This document shows, one piece after another, positions 1 to 6,627 of a DNA stretch of 7,469 nt (position 1 is its first letter; each line of letters opens with the position of its first letter). Position numbers and translations under genes: made by a program. Source of the DNA: Paracoccaceae bacterium (GTDB taxonomy: Bacteria; Pseudomonadota; Alphaproteobacteria; Rhodobacterales; Rhodobacteraceae); the NCBI GenBank assembly GCA_003535335.1, contig DOHJ01000158.1:1-7469 (forward strand). Direction: 5' to 3'. A model generated the notes under the pieces. That model saw nothing but the letters and a program-made list of their open reading frames with translations, was not told where the DNA came from and searched no databases.

Positions 1-692
1 CGTATGTCCAGATACTTGACGAGCAGCTTGAACAAGGTCTCGGACGTGATATTGCGCATGATATCCAGCTCGCCCTTCAGGCGGGTCTGGGAATCAAGCC
101 CTGCAAATTCACGCAAAATCGTTGGCCAGATAATTGGCGTATCTTCGTTACACCAGACCGTTACCGGACAACCGGGCACCGCCTTTTGGATGTTTTGAAT
201 AACTTCGGACCAGCGCACCGAAAACAAATCCGTGCCATCGATAAATTGTGCATAATCCTTTTTATTCTGGGCTTTGAAAGCGGCCGGAACAAAACTGGTC
301 AAATTTGAAATGCCCAGAAAAAATTCACACGGATTGTCGGGAAACAGATTTCGGATTGCAGCCGTGTTTTTTGCTACATTTGGATAGAGTGAACCGCCAA
401 AAAACATCCACACGGGCGAGCCCATAAAAGTGGGGTCTGAAAGGATCAGGCGATCAAATTCCTGCTTTTTGGTAATTGAGGCCAGCAAGCGTTCCTGATC
501 AACAACCGAAGGGATGTCGCCCTGCAATTCGGCCAGCATTTCCTTGATCCGTACCCGGTATTCTTTTGGACGCCGTATCATGACACCATTATCAACCATC
601 ATCTGGTTATCTTGCCGAAGCGACCACGTCAGTTGTTCACTGTCTGTAAATGGCGCGCCGATGTGATAAATGATGGAAGTACTGTTATTCAT
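1..692 (-). CDS. Sulfotransferase-like protein with degenerate PAPS loop (C-terminus cut by window edge)
   Basis: An uninterrupted minus-strand frame of 230 codons runs from ATG at 692-690 off the left edge, so only the N-terminal part is present. The protein begins MNNSTSIIYHIGAPFTDSEQ. The pattern 'I-x-H-I-G-A-P-F-T-D-S-E-Q-L', followed by a helix and then 'DNGVMI', matches the layout of the sulfotransferase start (HIG-x-PKTGTT-x-LQ, then NG-x-x-Y). The P-loop lysine and glycine are replaced here. Later landmarks are RRPKEYR (40-46), a DRLILSD segment (80-86), and LFPDNPCEFFLGISN (116-130), which resembles the strand carrying the conserved Arg/Asn of the fold. No signal peptide or membrane segment is visible. 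It lies 74 bp after the glycosyltransferase on the same strand, so a role in surface glycan modification is plausible. The sulfotransferase-like fold is inferred; catalytic activity is doubtful. The Shine-Dalgarno is weak. Confidence 0.8.
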   Translation of the reverse strand, partial: MNNSTSIIYHIGAPFTDSEQLTWSLRQDNQMMVDNGVMIRRPKEYRVRIKEMLAELQGDIPSVVDQERLLASITKKQEFDRLILSDPTFMGSPVWMFFGGSLYPNVAKNTAAIRNLFPDNPCEFFLGISNLTSFVPAAFKAQNKKDYAQFIDGTDLFSVRWSEVIQNIQKAVPGCPVTVWCNEDTPIIWPTILREFAGLDSQTRLKGELDIMRNITSETLFKLLVKYLDI

Positions 693-766
693 TTTGTCAT
701 GCCCAATTTATGCTATTCTTGTTTGATACATAATTGTTATTGTTTAAATTCCAATCACAATAGTTG
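693..766 (-). promoter_or_regulatory. AT-rich intergenic region before the sulfotransferase-like gene
   Basis: This 74-bp gap between the glycosyltransferase stop and the next start is far richer in A and T than the genes around it. It holds an inverted repeat, listed separately, and no run of T after a stem that would make a convincing rho-independent terminator. I could not pick out a -35/-10 pair with good spacing. It may hold a promoter or operator for the downstream gene, or simply be a loose intra-operon spacer. Confidence 0.3.
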
Positions 767-771
767 TTATT
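731..771. repeat. Inverted repeat with flanking 11-bp direct repeat
   Basis: ATTGTTATTG (733-742) and CAATCACAAT (752-761) form a 10-bp stem with one mismatch around a 9-nt spacer. TAATTGTTATT (731-741) recurs as TAGTTGTTATT (761-771) with one change, 30 bp apart. The second copy overlaps the last codon and stop of the glycosyltransferase gene. The structure could be an RNA hairpin behind that gene or a protein-binding site, but low complexity makes chance similarity possible. Confidence 0.4.
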
Positions 772-1804
772 TTTCTGTGTGCTGTGCTTTAATTATCCGG
801 TTAATCTGTGTCCTTGCCAGATTATTGTCGGGTGGCTGGCTATTGGCGCATAAGGCAAGGTGCCAGAATAACTGAATATTATCACGATTTTCCATCATTT
901 TATTAAATTTTTCCTGATGCGCGGCAAACGCGGCCTTGTGCAGGGCGTCCAGTTCGGGAATCAGGCGCAATTCATCCAATTTGCGTTGTGTTTCAACGCT
1001 CATCCGCTCAATGCTGGTATCTTTTTGAGTGTTGAAATTACGCTCGGCCCAATATCCCAGCCCGATTTCACGTTCGGTATGGTTGGGCAATCCACGGCTG
1101 CGTTTGATTAAAAAACTTTCTGCCGAACGTAGTGAATAATGATTTAGCTGTACAAGATCAGAGCCATGCGGCAAGCCGAACAAATTGATCCGGCCATCTT
1201 GCTTGGCAAAGCCGTCGGGCAATCTGTTGCCGCTGCCATCTACCCAAACCGGAACGGTATCTTTTCGCCGCTTAGGGCGATGCACCCCGGGTTGGCGAAA
1301 TGCGCGCGGCCGAAACAGGGATTTGAAAAAATGCGCTAGCGGCAGTGAAATATTTTCCGGCGCGGCCATGCTGAAACGATCAGTCGTCAGCATATCGCGC
1401 ATTTCTATCTGGCCGGAATTTCCAAATAAACGCCAAGACATTGCGACCGCATCAGTATCATCCGGCAGGGCCTCAACCAGATCGGCAAGCGAATTCAGAG
1501 GCGCTCGGAGGTTTATAAATTCATCACAATCCGAAATTAAAACCCAGTCCGCATTTTTCAGTCGCGGCAATTCCCAAGCATGTTTCAGGCTTTGCCACTG
1601 GATCGGGCTTTTGCCTTTTTGTTTGGTTCTAAAATGCGTGACAATACCGGTTTGCTGCAACACATCCATAATCCGGTCTGTGCCATCGTCACAATCATTT
1701 GTGTAAACCAGAAAATGGCCAACACCCGCAGCCAGATGATGGGCGATCCATTCAAGACAATGGGGCCCTTCGTTGCGCATGGATGTTATGGCGATAATAT
1801 CCAA
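767..1804 (-). CDS. Glycosyltransferase family 2 (Glyco_tranf_2_4-like), TTG start
   Basis: This predicted cytoplasmic sugar transferase has 345 residues. The N-terminus DIIAITSMRNEGPHCLEWI is the usual opening strand of this family, with the NEG motif at 11-13. FLVYTNDCDDGTD (31-43) forms the second strand, and the metal-binding DxD motif is D92-C93-D94 followed by EF. SWRLFG (123-128), GVHRP (173-177) and NHYSLRSAESFLIKR (221-235) are further landmarks common to these bacterial proteins. No transmembrane helix is seen. The start is TTG at 1804-1802, which keeps the conserved first strand; the next in-frame ATG, codon 9, would remove it. A GAGA sits 8 nt before the TTG inside the end of ugd. 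The ugd stop is only 3 nt upstream, so translation is probably coupled. Donor and acceptor are unknown; a surface polysaccharide is the likely product because ugd is its partner. Confidence 0.88.
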   Translation of the reverse strand: MDIIAITSMRNEGPHCLEWIAHHLAAGVGHFLVYTNDCDDGTDRIMDVLQQTGIVTHFRTKQKGKSPIQWQSLKHAWELPRLKNADWVLISDCDEFINLRAPLNSLADLVEALPDDTDAVAMSWRLFGNSGQIEMRDMLTTDRFSMAAPENISLPLAHFFKSLFRPRAFRQPGVHRPKRRKDTVPVWVDGSGNRLPDGFAKQDGRINLFGLPHGSDLVQLNHYSLRSAESFLIKRSRGLPNHTEREIGLGYWAERNFNTQKDTSIERMSVETQRKLDELRLIPELDALHKAAFAAHQEKFNKMMENRDNIQLFWHLALCANSQPPDNNLARTQINRIIKAQHTEK

Positions 1805-1807
1805 ATC

Positions 1808-3139
1808 TCAGGTCTCGGGCGCGTTATGCATATCTTTGCGACCGACCGAAACATAGGCCTCGAAACCGGCGCGTTTTGCATCTTTTGGGTTATAGATATT
1901 TCGAAGATCCGCCATGCGTGCAGTGGTCATTTTGCGGGCTATTTTCTTTAAATCAAGGGCGCGAAATTCGTTCCATTCAGTCAGCAACACAACCGCATCT
2001 GCATTGTTGGCCGCCTTGTAAGCATCATCCAGCCAGTGAACCCCGGGCAGCAATTCTTCGGCCTCATGTCGGCCTTGCGGATCAACAACACGCACCTTTG
2101 CCCCGCCACCAACAAGGGCAGGCACAATCGTAAGCGCTGGCGCATCACGCATATCATCGGTGTTGGGCTTAAAGGTAACACCCAAAATCGCGATCGTTTT
2201 ACCTTTTACGGAACCCTCGCAAAGATCCATCACCTTATCAATCATCCGGCGTTTGATTTCATTGTTCACATTGATCACGGTTTCGGTGATTTGCATTGGA
2301 ACCGCGTGCTCCTGCCCCATCCGCGCCAAGGCGCTGGTGTCTTTTGGAAAACACGACCCACCGTAGCCGGGTCCGGCCTGCAAAAATTTATTGCCGATAC
2401 GCGCATCCATACCCATGCCTTTGGCAACCTCTTTTATGTCCGCGCCGGTGCGCTCGCACAGGGCGGCAATTTCATTGATAAAGGTGATTTTGGTGGCCAG
2501 AAATGCGTTGGCTGCGTATTTTATCATTTCGGCTGATTCCAGATCGGTATCAACCACCGGATAATCCCGCAACGAAAGCGGGCGGTAAATATTTTTCATC
2601 ACATCGCGCGCCCGATCGGTTTGAACCCCGACAAAGACGCGATCCGGGCTCATGAAATCATCTATTGCCGCCCCTTCGCGCAGAAATTCGGGGTTGGAGG
2701 CCACATCAAAATCTGCATCCGGATTGGCCTTGCGGATCACCTGCTTTACCTGCCGGTTTGTGCCCACAGGCACGGTGGATTTTGTCACAACAACAGTGTA
2801 ACCCGTCACCGCCTTGGCAATTTCTTCGGCTGCGGCAAAAACAGAACTAAGGTCCGCATGCCCGTCTTCGCGCCGTGTAGGCGTGCCAACCGCGATAAAA
2901 ACCGCATCTGCATCCGCGACTGCATCGGCCAGATTTTGAGTGAACGTAAGCCGGCCGTTTTTGACATTTTTTGCCATCAAAACATCCAGACCCGGCTCAA
3001 AAATCGGCACTTCGCCACGCCCAAGCACCGCAATTTTTTCGGGGTCTTTATCAACGCAGATCACGTCATGGCCAAAGTCGGAAAAACAAACCCCGGAAAC
3101 CAGCCCGACATATCCTGTGCCAATCATCGTAATACGCAT
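1808..3139 (-). CDS. ugd: UDP-glucose 6-dehydrogenase
   Basis: This enzyme oxidises UDP-glucose to UDP-glucuronate with two NAD+, supplying acidic sugar for capsule, exopolysaccharide or LPS. The 443-residue length fits the bacterial enzyme. The N-terminal Rossmann motif GTGYVGL is at 7-13 and the NAD-binding acid is D30. VGTPTRREDG is at 84-93, K120-STVPVGT contains the conserved lysine, and SNPEFLREG is at 148-156. K207 and N211 sit in the central helix (EMIKYAANAF). The catalytic cysteine is C263 in GPGYGGSCFPKD (256-267), followed by K266 and D267. The C-terminal domain has ILGVTFKPNTDDMRDAP (318-334). All expected catalytic residues are present. The start is supported by GGAGAG (3145-3150) 5 nt upstream of ATG. 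The glycosyltransferase follows after 3 nt, forming an operon. Confidence 0.97.
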   Translation of the reverse strand: MRITMIGTGYVGLVSGVCFSDFGHDVICVDKDPEKIAVLGRGEVPIFEPGLDVLMAKNVKNGRLTFTQNLADAVADADAVFIAVGTPTRREDGHADLSSVFAAAEEIAKAVTGYTVVVTKSTVPVGTNRQVKQVIRKANPDADFDVASNPEFLREGAAIDDFMSPDRVFVGVQTDRARDVMKNIYRPLSLRDYPVVDTDLESAEMIKYAANAFLATKITFINEIAALCERTGADIKEVAKGMGMDARIGNKFLQAGPGYGGSCFPKDTSALARMGQEHAVPMQITETVINVNNEIKRRMIDKVMDLCEGSVKGKTIAILGVTFKPNTDDMRDAPALTIVPALVGGGAKVRVVDPQGRHEAEELLPGVHWLDDAYKAANNADAVVLLTEWNEFRALDLKKIARKMTTARMADLRNIYNPKDAKRAGFEAYVSVGRKDMHNAPET

Positions 3140-3169
3140 ATGAACTCTCCAAAAAACTGCCTGATCTTT

Positions 3170-3198
3170 TTAATACGGGATGTCCCAGCATCAGCCAA
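3170..3198 (-). promoter_or_regulatory. Candidate sigma70-type promoter for ugd
   Basis: Reading the minus strand, TTGGCT (3198-3193) is followed by 17 nt and then TATTAA (3175-3170). Each hexamer matches the consensus at four of six positions and the spacing is ideal. The predicted start of transcription is near 3163, giving a leader of about 24 nt that includes the GGAGAG ribosome site. The spacer contains a small inverted repeat, GGGA-TG-TCCC (3178-3187). The rest of the 117-bp gap between pip and ugd shows no clear terminator. The call is by eye only. Confidence 0.35.
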
Positions 3199-3256
3199 AA
3201 GTCAACGCAAAGCCAAGACTTGAATTATTTAACAGTGTTTTGTGGTTGGCAGGACT

Positions 3257-4246
3257 CTATATGTTTAAAATTGAACGATTGCAGCTCAATGCATTCATGA
3301 TATCCACCAATTCCGATGTGATTTCAGGCTCGGACAGGGCGTGACCTGCCATCGGTATCATTTTCAACTCTGCTTTTGGCATCACTTTTGCGACGTTCCA
3401 GGCCGATGTGGGTGGACAGATCATATCATATCTACCCTGAACAATACTGGCAGGAATATCCGCAATTGCAGGCAGGTTTTGCAAAATCCAGCCGTCATAC
3501 TCCAAGAAACCGGCATTGAAAAAATAATGGTTCTCAAGGCGCGCAAAGGCCAAGGCATATTGGCTCGGAGGTTGTCCGGTCTGACCGTTGCTCTCAATCG
3601 AGGCCAGCGCATTTTCCCACTGCGACCACGCCTGCGCAAACCGGAGTTCGATCTTGCCTTCACCGCAAAATAAACGCCTGTGATATGCGCCGATCAGATC
3701 GTCACGCTCGTTCAGGGGAACAGGGTCAATAAATTTTTGCCACAAATCCGGCCAGAATTTCCCGGCGCCACCGCCATAAAACCAATTCAGCTCGTCTTTG
3801 GTCATTAAAAATACACCACGTAAAACCAGATACGCCGTGCGCTCCGGCCTTGTCAGGGCGTAAACCAAGGCCAGCGTTGCGCCCCAGCTGCCGCCAAACA
3901 CAATCCAGCGCTCGATATCCAGCGTTTTGCGGATCTGTTCGATATCGTCAATCAGGTGCCATGTGGTATTCTCCTTGATGGATGCATGCGGTTTGGACCG
4001 GCCGCAACCACGCTGATCAAACAGGATAATCCGGTATAGTTCGGGGTCAAAATAACGCCGCATGGCCGGGCTGCAACCACCACCGGGACCACCGTGAAAC
4101 ACAACAACAGGAATACCGTCAGGATTGCCGCATTGCTCAACATAAATCATATGCTCGCCGCCCACACCCAGCATGCGTGTATCATAGGGCGCGATCGGGG
4201 CAAAAACTTTGCCGGATGCGCTTTTTTGACCTGCGTTTTTATCCAT
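3257..4246 (-). CDS. pip: Prolyl aminopeptidase (proline iminopeptidase, peptidase family S33)
   Basis: This cytoplasmic alpha/beta-hydrolase releases N-terminal proline from peptides. Its 329 residues fit the family range of about 310-330. The oxyanion-hole motif HGGPGGG is at 51-57 and FDQRGCGRS at 76-84. The nucleophile elbow GGSWGATLAL (118-127) carries the catalytic S120. The acid is D274 in QGRYDMICPP (270-279) and the base is H302 in AGHALSEPEI (300-309). The cap domain between residues about 140 and 245 contains WSQWE (207-211) and ARLENHYF (235-242), diagnostic of prolyl aminopeptidases rather than generic S33 hydrolases; the E of RLENHYF helps bind the substrate amino group. The N-terminus lacks a signal peptide. 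It diverges from ubiG, with no obvious functional link. A weak AGG lies 7 nt before ATG. Confidence 0.95.
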   Translation of the reverse strand: MDKNAGQKSASGKVFAPIAPYDTRMLGVGGEHMIYVEQCGNPDGIPVVVFHGGPGGGCSPAMRRYFDPELYRIILFDQRGCGRSKPHASIKENTTWHLIDDIEQIRKTLDIERWIVFGGSWGATLALVYALTRPERTAYLVLRGVFLMTKDELNWFYGGGAGKFWPDLWQKFIDPVPLNERDDLIGAYHRRLFCGEGKIELRFAQAWSQWENALASIESNGQTGQPPSQYALAFARLENHYFFNAGFLEYDGWILQNLPAIADIPASIVQGRYDMICPPTSAWNVAKVMPKAELKMIPMAGHALSEPEITSELVDIMNALSCNRSILNI

Positions 4247-4297
4247 AAATGACCTATAAGGCTAATAACCACCCCAATTGAACACATGGAGTTCAGA
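4247..4297. promoter_or_regulatory. Divergent pip/ubiG control region with the ubiG ribosome binding site
   Basis: These 51 bp separate the pip ATG (minus strand) from the preferred ubiG ATG at 4298. On the plus strand TATAAG (4255-4260) is a good -10-like hexamer and would give a ubiG leader of about 30 nt. The correctly spaced -35 position is poor, and the TTGACC at 4226-4231 lies 23 nt away, which is too far. The strong Shine-Dalgarno GGAG (4288-4291) has a 6-nt spacer to ATG 4298. No equally good promoter for pip was found on the minus strand. Confidence 0.35.
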
Positions 4298-5041
4298 ATG
4301 CAAGCGGACAAAACGACCATTGACCCCAAAGAAGTTGCCAAATTCGAGGCCATGGCCGCAGAATGGTGGGATTTAAACGGCAAGTTCAAGCCGCTGCATA
4401 TGATGAACCCTTGCAGGCTAGGCTATATCACCAACCAGATTGCCAAACAATTTGACCGTGATTTAACCGCCAAAAAACCGTTTGAAGGTTTGCGCCTGCT
4501 TGATATCGGCTGTGGCGGAGGCCTGTTGTCGGAACCCATGGCGCGGCTGGGTGCAACTGTGGTCGGGGCGGATGCGGCGCAGGGTAATATTCCGGTGGCT
4601 CAGGTTCATGCGGATAAGGAAGGTCTGGAAATCGACTACCGCCACACCACAGCCGAAGCATTGGCCGAAGCCGGCGAGCAATTCGACGTGGTTTTGAATA
4701 TGGAAGTAGTCGAACATGTGGCCGATCCGCAAGCCTATATAAACGCCTGTCATCAGCTGCTTGAATCGGGCGGAATTATGCTGTGTTCAACCCTTAACCG
4801 AAATATGAAAAGCTATGCGATGGCAATAATCGGTGCCGAGCATATCATGCGCTGGCTGCCCAAAGGCACCCATGAATGGGATAAATTTATCACGCCGGAT
4901 GAATTGGTGGAATTGATCAAACGTGCAGGACTAACGCCGATTGACCGTACGGGTTTTGTTTTCAACCCGCTAAGTTGGTCATGGTCATTGTCGGATCGGG
5001 ATTTGTCGGTAAATTATGCAACAGCAAGCGTGAAACCCTAA
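4298..5041 (+). CDS. ubiG: Bifunctional 2-polyprenyl-6-hydroxyphenol methylase / 3-demethylubiquinol 3-O-methyltransferase
   Basis: UbiG performs both O-methylations of ubiquinone synthesis using S-adenosylmethionine and associates with the membrane. The protein has 247 residues. [17 protein letters not shown] (9-25) and [14 protein letters not shown] (28-41) are the family signature. SAM motif I is LLDIGCGGG (67-75), and VVGAD (88-92) ends the second strand. [11 protein letters not shown] (134-144) includes E139-H140, which bind catalytic metal in characterised UbiG. The hydrophobic stretch [19 protein letters not shown] (174-192) corresponds to the lipid-interacting insertion of E. coli UbiG. 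The C-terminus [14 protein letters not shown] is typical. I choose ATG 4298 over the in-frame ATG 4286 because the GGAG ribosome site overlaps that upstream ATG, and [10 protein letters not shown] matches the family N-terminus. The TAA stop overlaps the marR stop on the other strand. Confidence 0.96.
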   Translation: MQADKTTIDPKEVAKFEAMAAEWWDLNGKFKPLHMMNPCRLGYITNQIAKQFDRDLTAKKPFEGLRLLDIGCGGGLLSEPMARLGATVVGADAAQGNIPVAQVHADKEGLEIDYRHTTAEALAEAGEQFDVVLNMEVVEHVADPQAYINACHQLLESGGIMLCSTLNRNMKSYAMAIIGAEHIMRWLPKGTHEWDKFITPDELVELIKRAGLTPIDRTGFVFNPLSWSWSLSDRDLSVNYATASVKP

Positions 5042-5481
5042 TCGATTTCATCCATCTGGTCGCGAAATTCGCGCAAAACCGGCAAAACGCTACGCACTTT
5101 GTCCGGGCCGATTTTTTCCACCACTTTGGCGATTATCGGCGTGATCGCATTCAAGGCCACATCGCGCGCCACCCTGCCAGACGGGCTAATCGTCACATGC
5201 TTTCGCCGCGCATCATCCCAATCGGGTCGGATATGGATATGTCCGGCCCATTCCAGTTTGTTCAAGGTGTTTGTCATCGCGCCGCGCGTAACGTGAAAGG
5301 CTTTGGCCAGCTGGGCGGGGGATCGTTCTGTATTTCCGTGTGCCAGATGGTTCAGGACCGAAAAATGCGAAATCTGCATGCCCTTTGGCAAGGCTTTGGT
5401 CAGCTTTATTCGGGCCAGTTGGTCAGCCATGAATATTTCACCAAACAAGGCAACGGCAAGAGGGTCGTTCTCGATGCTCAT
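5038..5481 (-). CDS. MarR-family winged-helix transcriptional regulator
   Basis: This predicted dimeric DNA-binding regulator has 147 residues. N-terminal helix residues 8-30 would form part of the dimer interface. The winged helix-turn-helix spans about 36-100: SHFSVLNHL is helix 2, [10 protein letters not shown] (53-62) helix 3, and [19 protein letters not shown] (64-82) the recognition helix region. The wing is [15 protein letters not shown] (85-99), with the conserved D-x-R pair D90/R92. The C-terminal helices 101-145 complete the dimerisation domain. There is no conspicuous redox-sensing cysteine, so an OhrR-like oxidation switch is unlikely. The ATG overlaps the preceding hydrolase stop (ATGA, 5478-5481), and GAGGTG (5487-5492) is a strong ribosome site 5 nt upstream. 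It is the last gene of comF-grxC-nit-marR. The ligand and target are unknown; autoregulation is a hypothesis tied to the palindrome before grxC. Confidence 0.93.
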   Translation of the reverse strand: MSIENDPLAVALFGEIFMADQLARIKLTKALPKGMQISHFSVLNHLAHGNTERSPAQLAKAFHVTRGAMTNTLNKLEWAGHIHIRPDWDDARRKHVTISPSGRVARDVALNAITPIIAKVVEKIGPDKVRSVLPVLREFRDQMDEID

Positions 5482-6311
5482 TTTGGCACCTCATAATCAC
5501 GATCATGAAACAGGGACGGGATTTTTTTTCGGGCTGTTTCAACATCTTTCAAATCAAACTCCACCAGACTCAGCCCCGGTTTTTCACCGCCATCAGCCAG
5601 CACTTCGCCCCAAGGCGACACGGCCAGCGAATGACCGTACGTGTTTCGGGATCGTCCGGTTGTCGCTGCGTGTTTGCCGCATTGGGCAGGGGCAAACACA
5701 AAGCAACCGGTTTCAATTGCACGGGCGCGCAGCAGGGTTTGCCAATGCGCCGCACCGGAAACGGGCGAAAATGCCGCCGGTGCTGTCAGAATTTTCGCGC
5801 CGTTTTGGGCCAATGCGCGATGCAGATGGGCAAACCGTACGTCATAGCAAACCGTCATGCCAACCGCGGCAAAATCCGTTTTGGCAATAACCGCCCGATT
5901 GCCCGGCCGGTAGCCATCGGATTCCTTGTAGGTTTCTGTGTCGCTGATCGCCACGTCAAACATGTGTATTTTGTCATAGCGCGCCACGATTTCACCTGTG
6001 GGCGACACCATGAATGAACGGTTGGCAAACCGTCCGTCACTATCGCCGGTTTTGATGGCAAGCGAACCGATCAACAACCAGACACCCAATGCTATTGCCT
6101 CGATTCGCAGGGCTTTCAGGCTCGGGTCATCGACTTCGAAATCCAGCACATTTTGCTGGTGGTCACGGCTATCCGAAACACAGTTTGTGACTTCTGGAGT
6201 CAGTAAAAAATCCGCCCCCAATGATGCGGCCTCGCGCATATATTCTATCGTCTGCCCTATATTTTCAGCAGGCTGGTCCGATGAATTAAGCTGAATGAGC
6301 GCCGCTTTCAT
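5478..6311 (-). CDS. Carbon-nitrogen hydrolase, Nit1/Nit2 branch (candidate deaminated-glutathione amidase or omega-amidase)
   Basis: This 277-residue nitrilase-superfamily amidase has the complete catalytic triad: E40 in LLTPEVTN, K114 in YDKIHMFD (112-119), and C155 in GMTVCYDVRF (151-160). Other marks are RYDKIHMFDVAISDTETYKE (111-130), SDGYRPG (131-137), SPVSGAAHWQTLLRARAIE (182-200) and the late PWGEVLADGGEKPG (233-246). The conserved segment after the lysine and the short length place it with Nit1/Nit2-type enzymes rather than with true nitrilases or carbamoylases. Known members hydrolyse deaminated glutathione or 2-oxoglutaramate-like omega-amides. No signal peptide is present, so it acts in the cytoplasm. 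grxC ends 5 bp upstream and marR overlaps its stop, so it is translated within the same operon. Neighbouring glutaredoxin favours, but does not prove, the deaminated-glutathione role. Confidence 0.9.
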   Translation of the reverse strand: MKAALIQLNSSDQPAENIGQTIEYMREAASLGADFLLTPEVTNCVSDSRDHQQNVLDFEVDDPSLKALRIEAIALGVWLLIGSLAIKTGDSDGRFANRSFMVSPTGEIVARYDKIHMFDVAISDTETYKESDGYRPGNRAVIAKTDFAAVGMTVCYDVRFAHLHRALAQNGAKILTAPAAFSPVSGAAHWQTLLRARAIETGCFVFAPAQCGKHAATTGRSRNTYGHSLAVSPWGEVLADGGEKPGLSLVEFDLKDVETARKKIPSLFHDRDYEVPK

Positions 6312-6316
6312 AATTT

Positions 6317-6574
6317 TTACTCGGCCAGCATCGCATCAAGTTTTCCGGCGCGCTCCAGTGCGAATAAATCATCACAGCCACCAACATGCCTATCGCCAAC
6401 AAATATCTGCGGCACCGTATGGCCACCATTTGCACGGGCCATCATTTCCTGACGCTTTTGTTCATCGCGCCCAATATTATATTCAGTAAAGTCCACGCCC
6501 TTCTTTTTAAGCAATTTCTTGGCGGCAACGCAGAAGCCACAAAAGGCAGATGTGTAAATTTCAACAGTTTGCAT
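6317..6574 (-). CDS. grxC: Glutaredoxin 3
   Basis: This is a small dithiol glutaredoxin of 85 residues, the normal size for GrxC. It uses glutathione to reduce protein disulfides and mixed disulfides in the cytoplasm. The active site is C12-G13-F14-C15, at the start of the first helix after VEIYTSAF. It departs from the E. coli CPYC, but I associate CGFC with alphaproteobacterial homologues. The glutathione-binding TVP loop (cis-proline) is T53-V54-P55 and the GGCDD motif is at 65-69, with an extra cysteine at C67. FVGDRHVGG (58-66) is the expected strand pair. GGGA (6583-6586) lies 8 nt before the ATG. It sits between comF and the Nit-type hydrolase, and may also have its own promoter in the preceding gap. 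Confidence 0.95.
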   Translation of the reverse strand: MQTVEIYTSAFCGFCVAAKKLLKKKGVDFTEYNIGRDEQKRQEMMARANGGHTVPQIFVGDRHVGGCDDLFALERAGKLDAMLAE

Positions 6575-6586
6575 ATTTCAAATCCC

Positions 6587-6627
6587 ATAGTTTGCATGAA
6601 CTATAGTGATTTATACATCCTTCGCAA
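6587..6627 (-). promoter_or_regulatory. Candidate internal promoter of grxC with overlapping palindrome (possible MarR operator)
   Basis: In the 36-bp comF-grxC gap, ATAGTT (6587-6592) and AACTAT (6599-6604) are perfect 6-bp inverted arms around TGCATG, an 18-bp site. On the minus strand TATAGT (6605-6600) resembles a -10 box (five of six). A 16-nt spacer upstream lies TTGCGA (6627-6622), matching a -35 box at four of six. The palindrome would therefore cover the -10 and the start of transcription near 6593, leaving a leader of about 19 nt that still contains the GGGA ribosome site. The size suits a MarR-type dimer, and a marR gene closes this operon. Binding is inferred. Confidence 0.4.

Noticed and set aside
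612..875. 87-codon plus-strand frame with a Cys- and Leu-rich stretch, resembling a small membrane protein
   Set aside because: It overlaps two minus-strand genes, and its hydrophobicity follows from the AT-rich gap. It has no ribosome site, so I do not call it a gene.
1185..1706. 173-codon plus-strand open frame opposite the glycosyltransferase gene
   Set aside because: It lies wholly inside a well-supported minus-strand gene, has Arg/Ser-rich sequence without recognisable motifs, and looks like a complement-strand shadow.
2621..3223. 200-codon plus-strand open frame opposite ugd
   Set aside because: It mirrors the ugd N-terminal coding sequence. It is rich in Cys, His and Arg with no domain pattern, whereas the ugd frame has every catalytic motif.
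3140..3256. Possible rho-independent terminator after pip
   Set aside because: GCCAA and TTGGC arms can be found, but they are about 30 nt apart with no T-run behind them.
5303..5890. 195-codon plus-strand open frame spanning marR and the hydrolase
   Set aside because: It crosses two convincing minus-strand genes and their ATGA junction, and its translation has no recognisable motifs.
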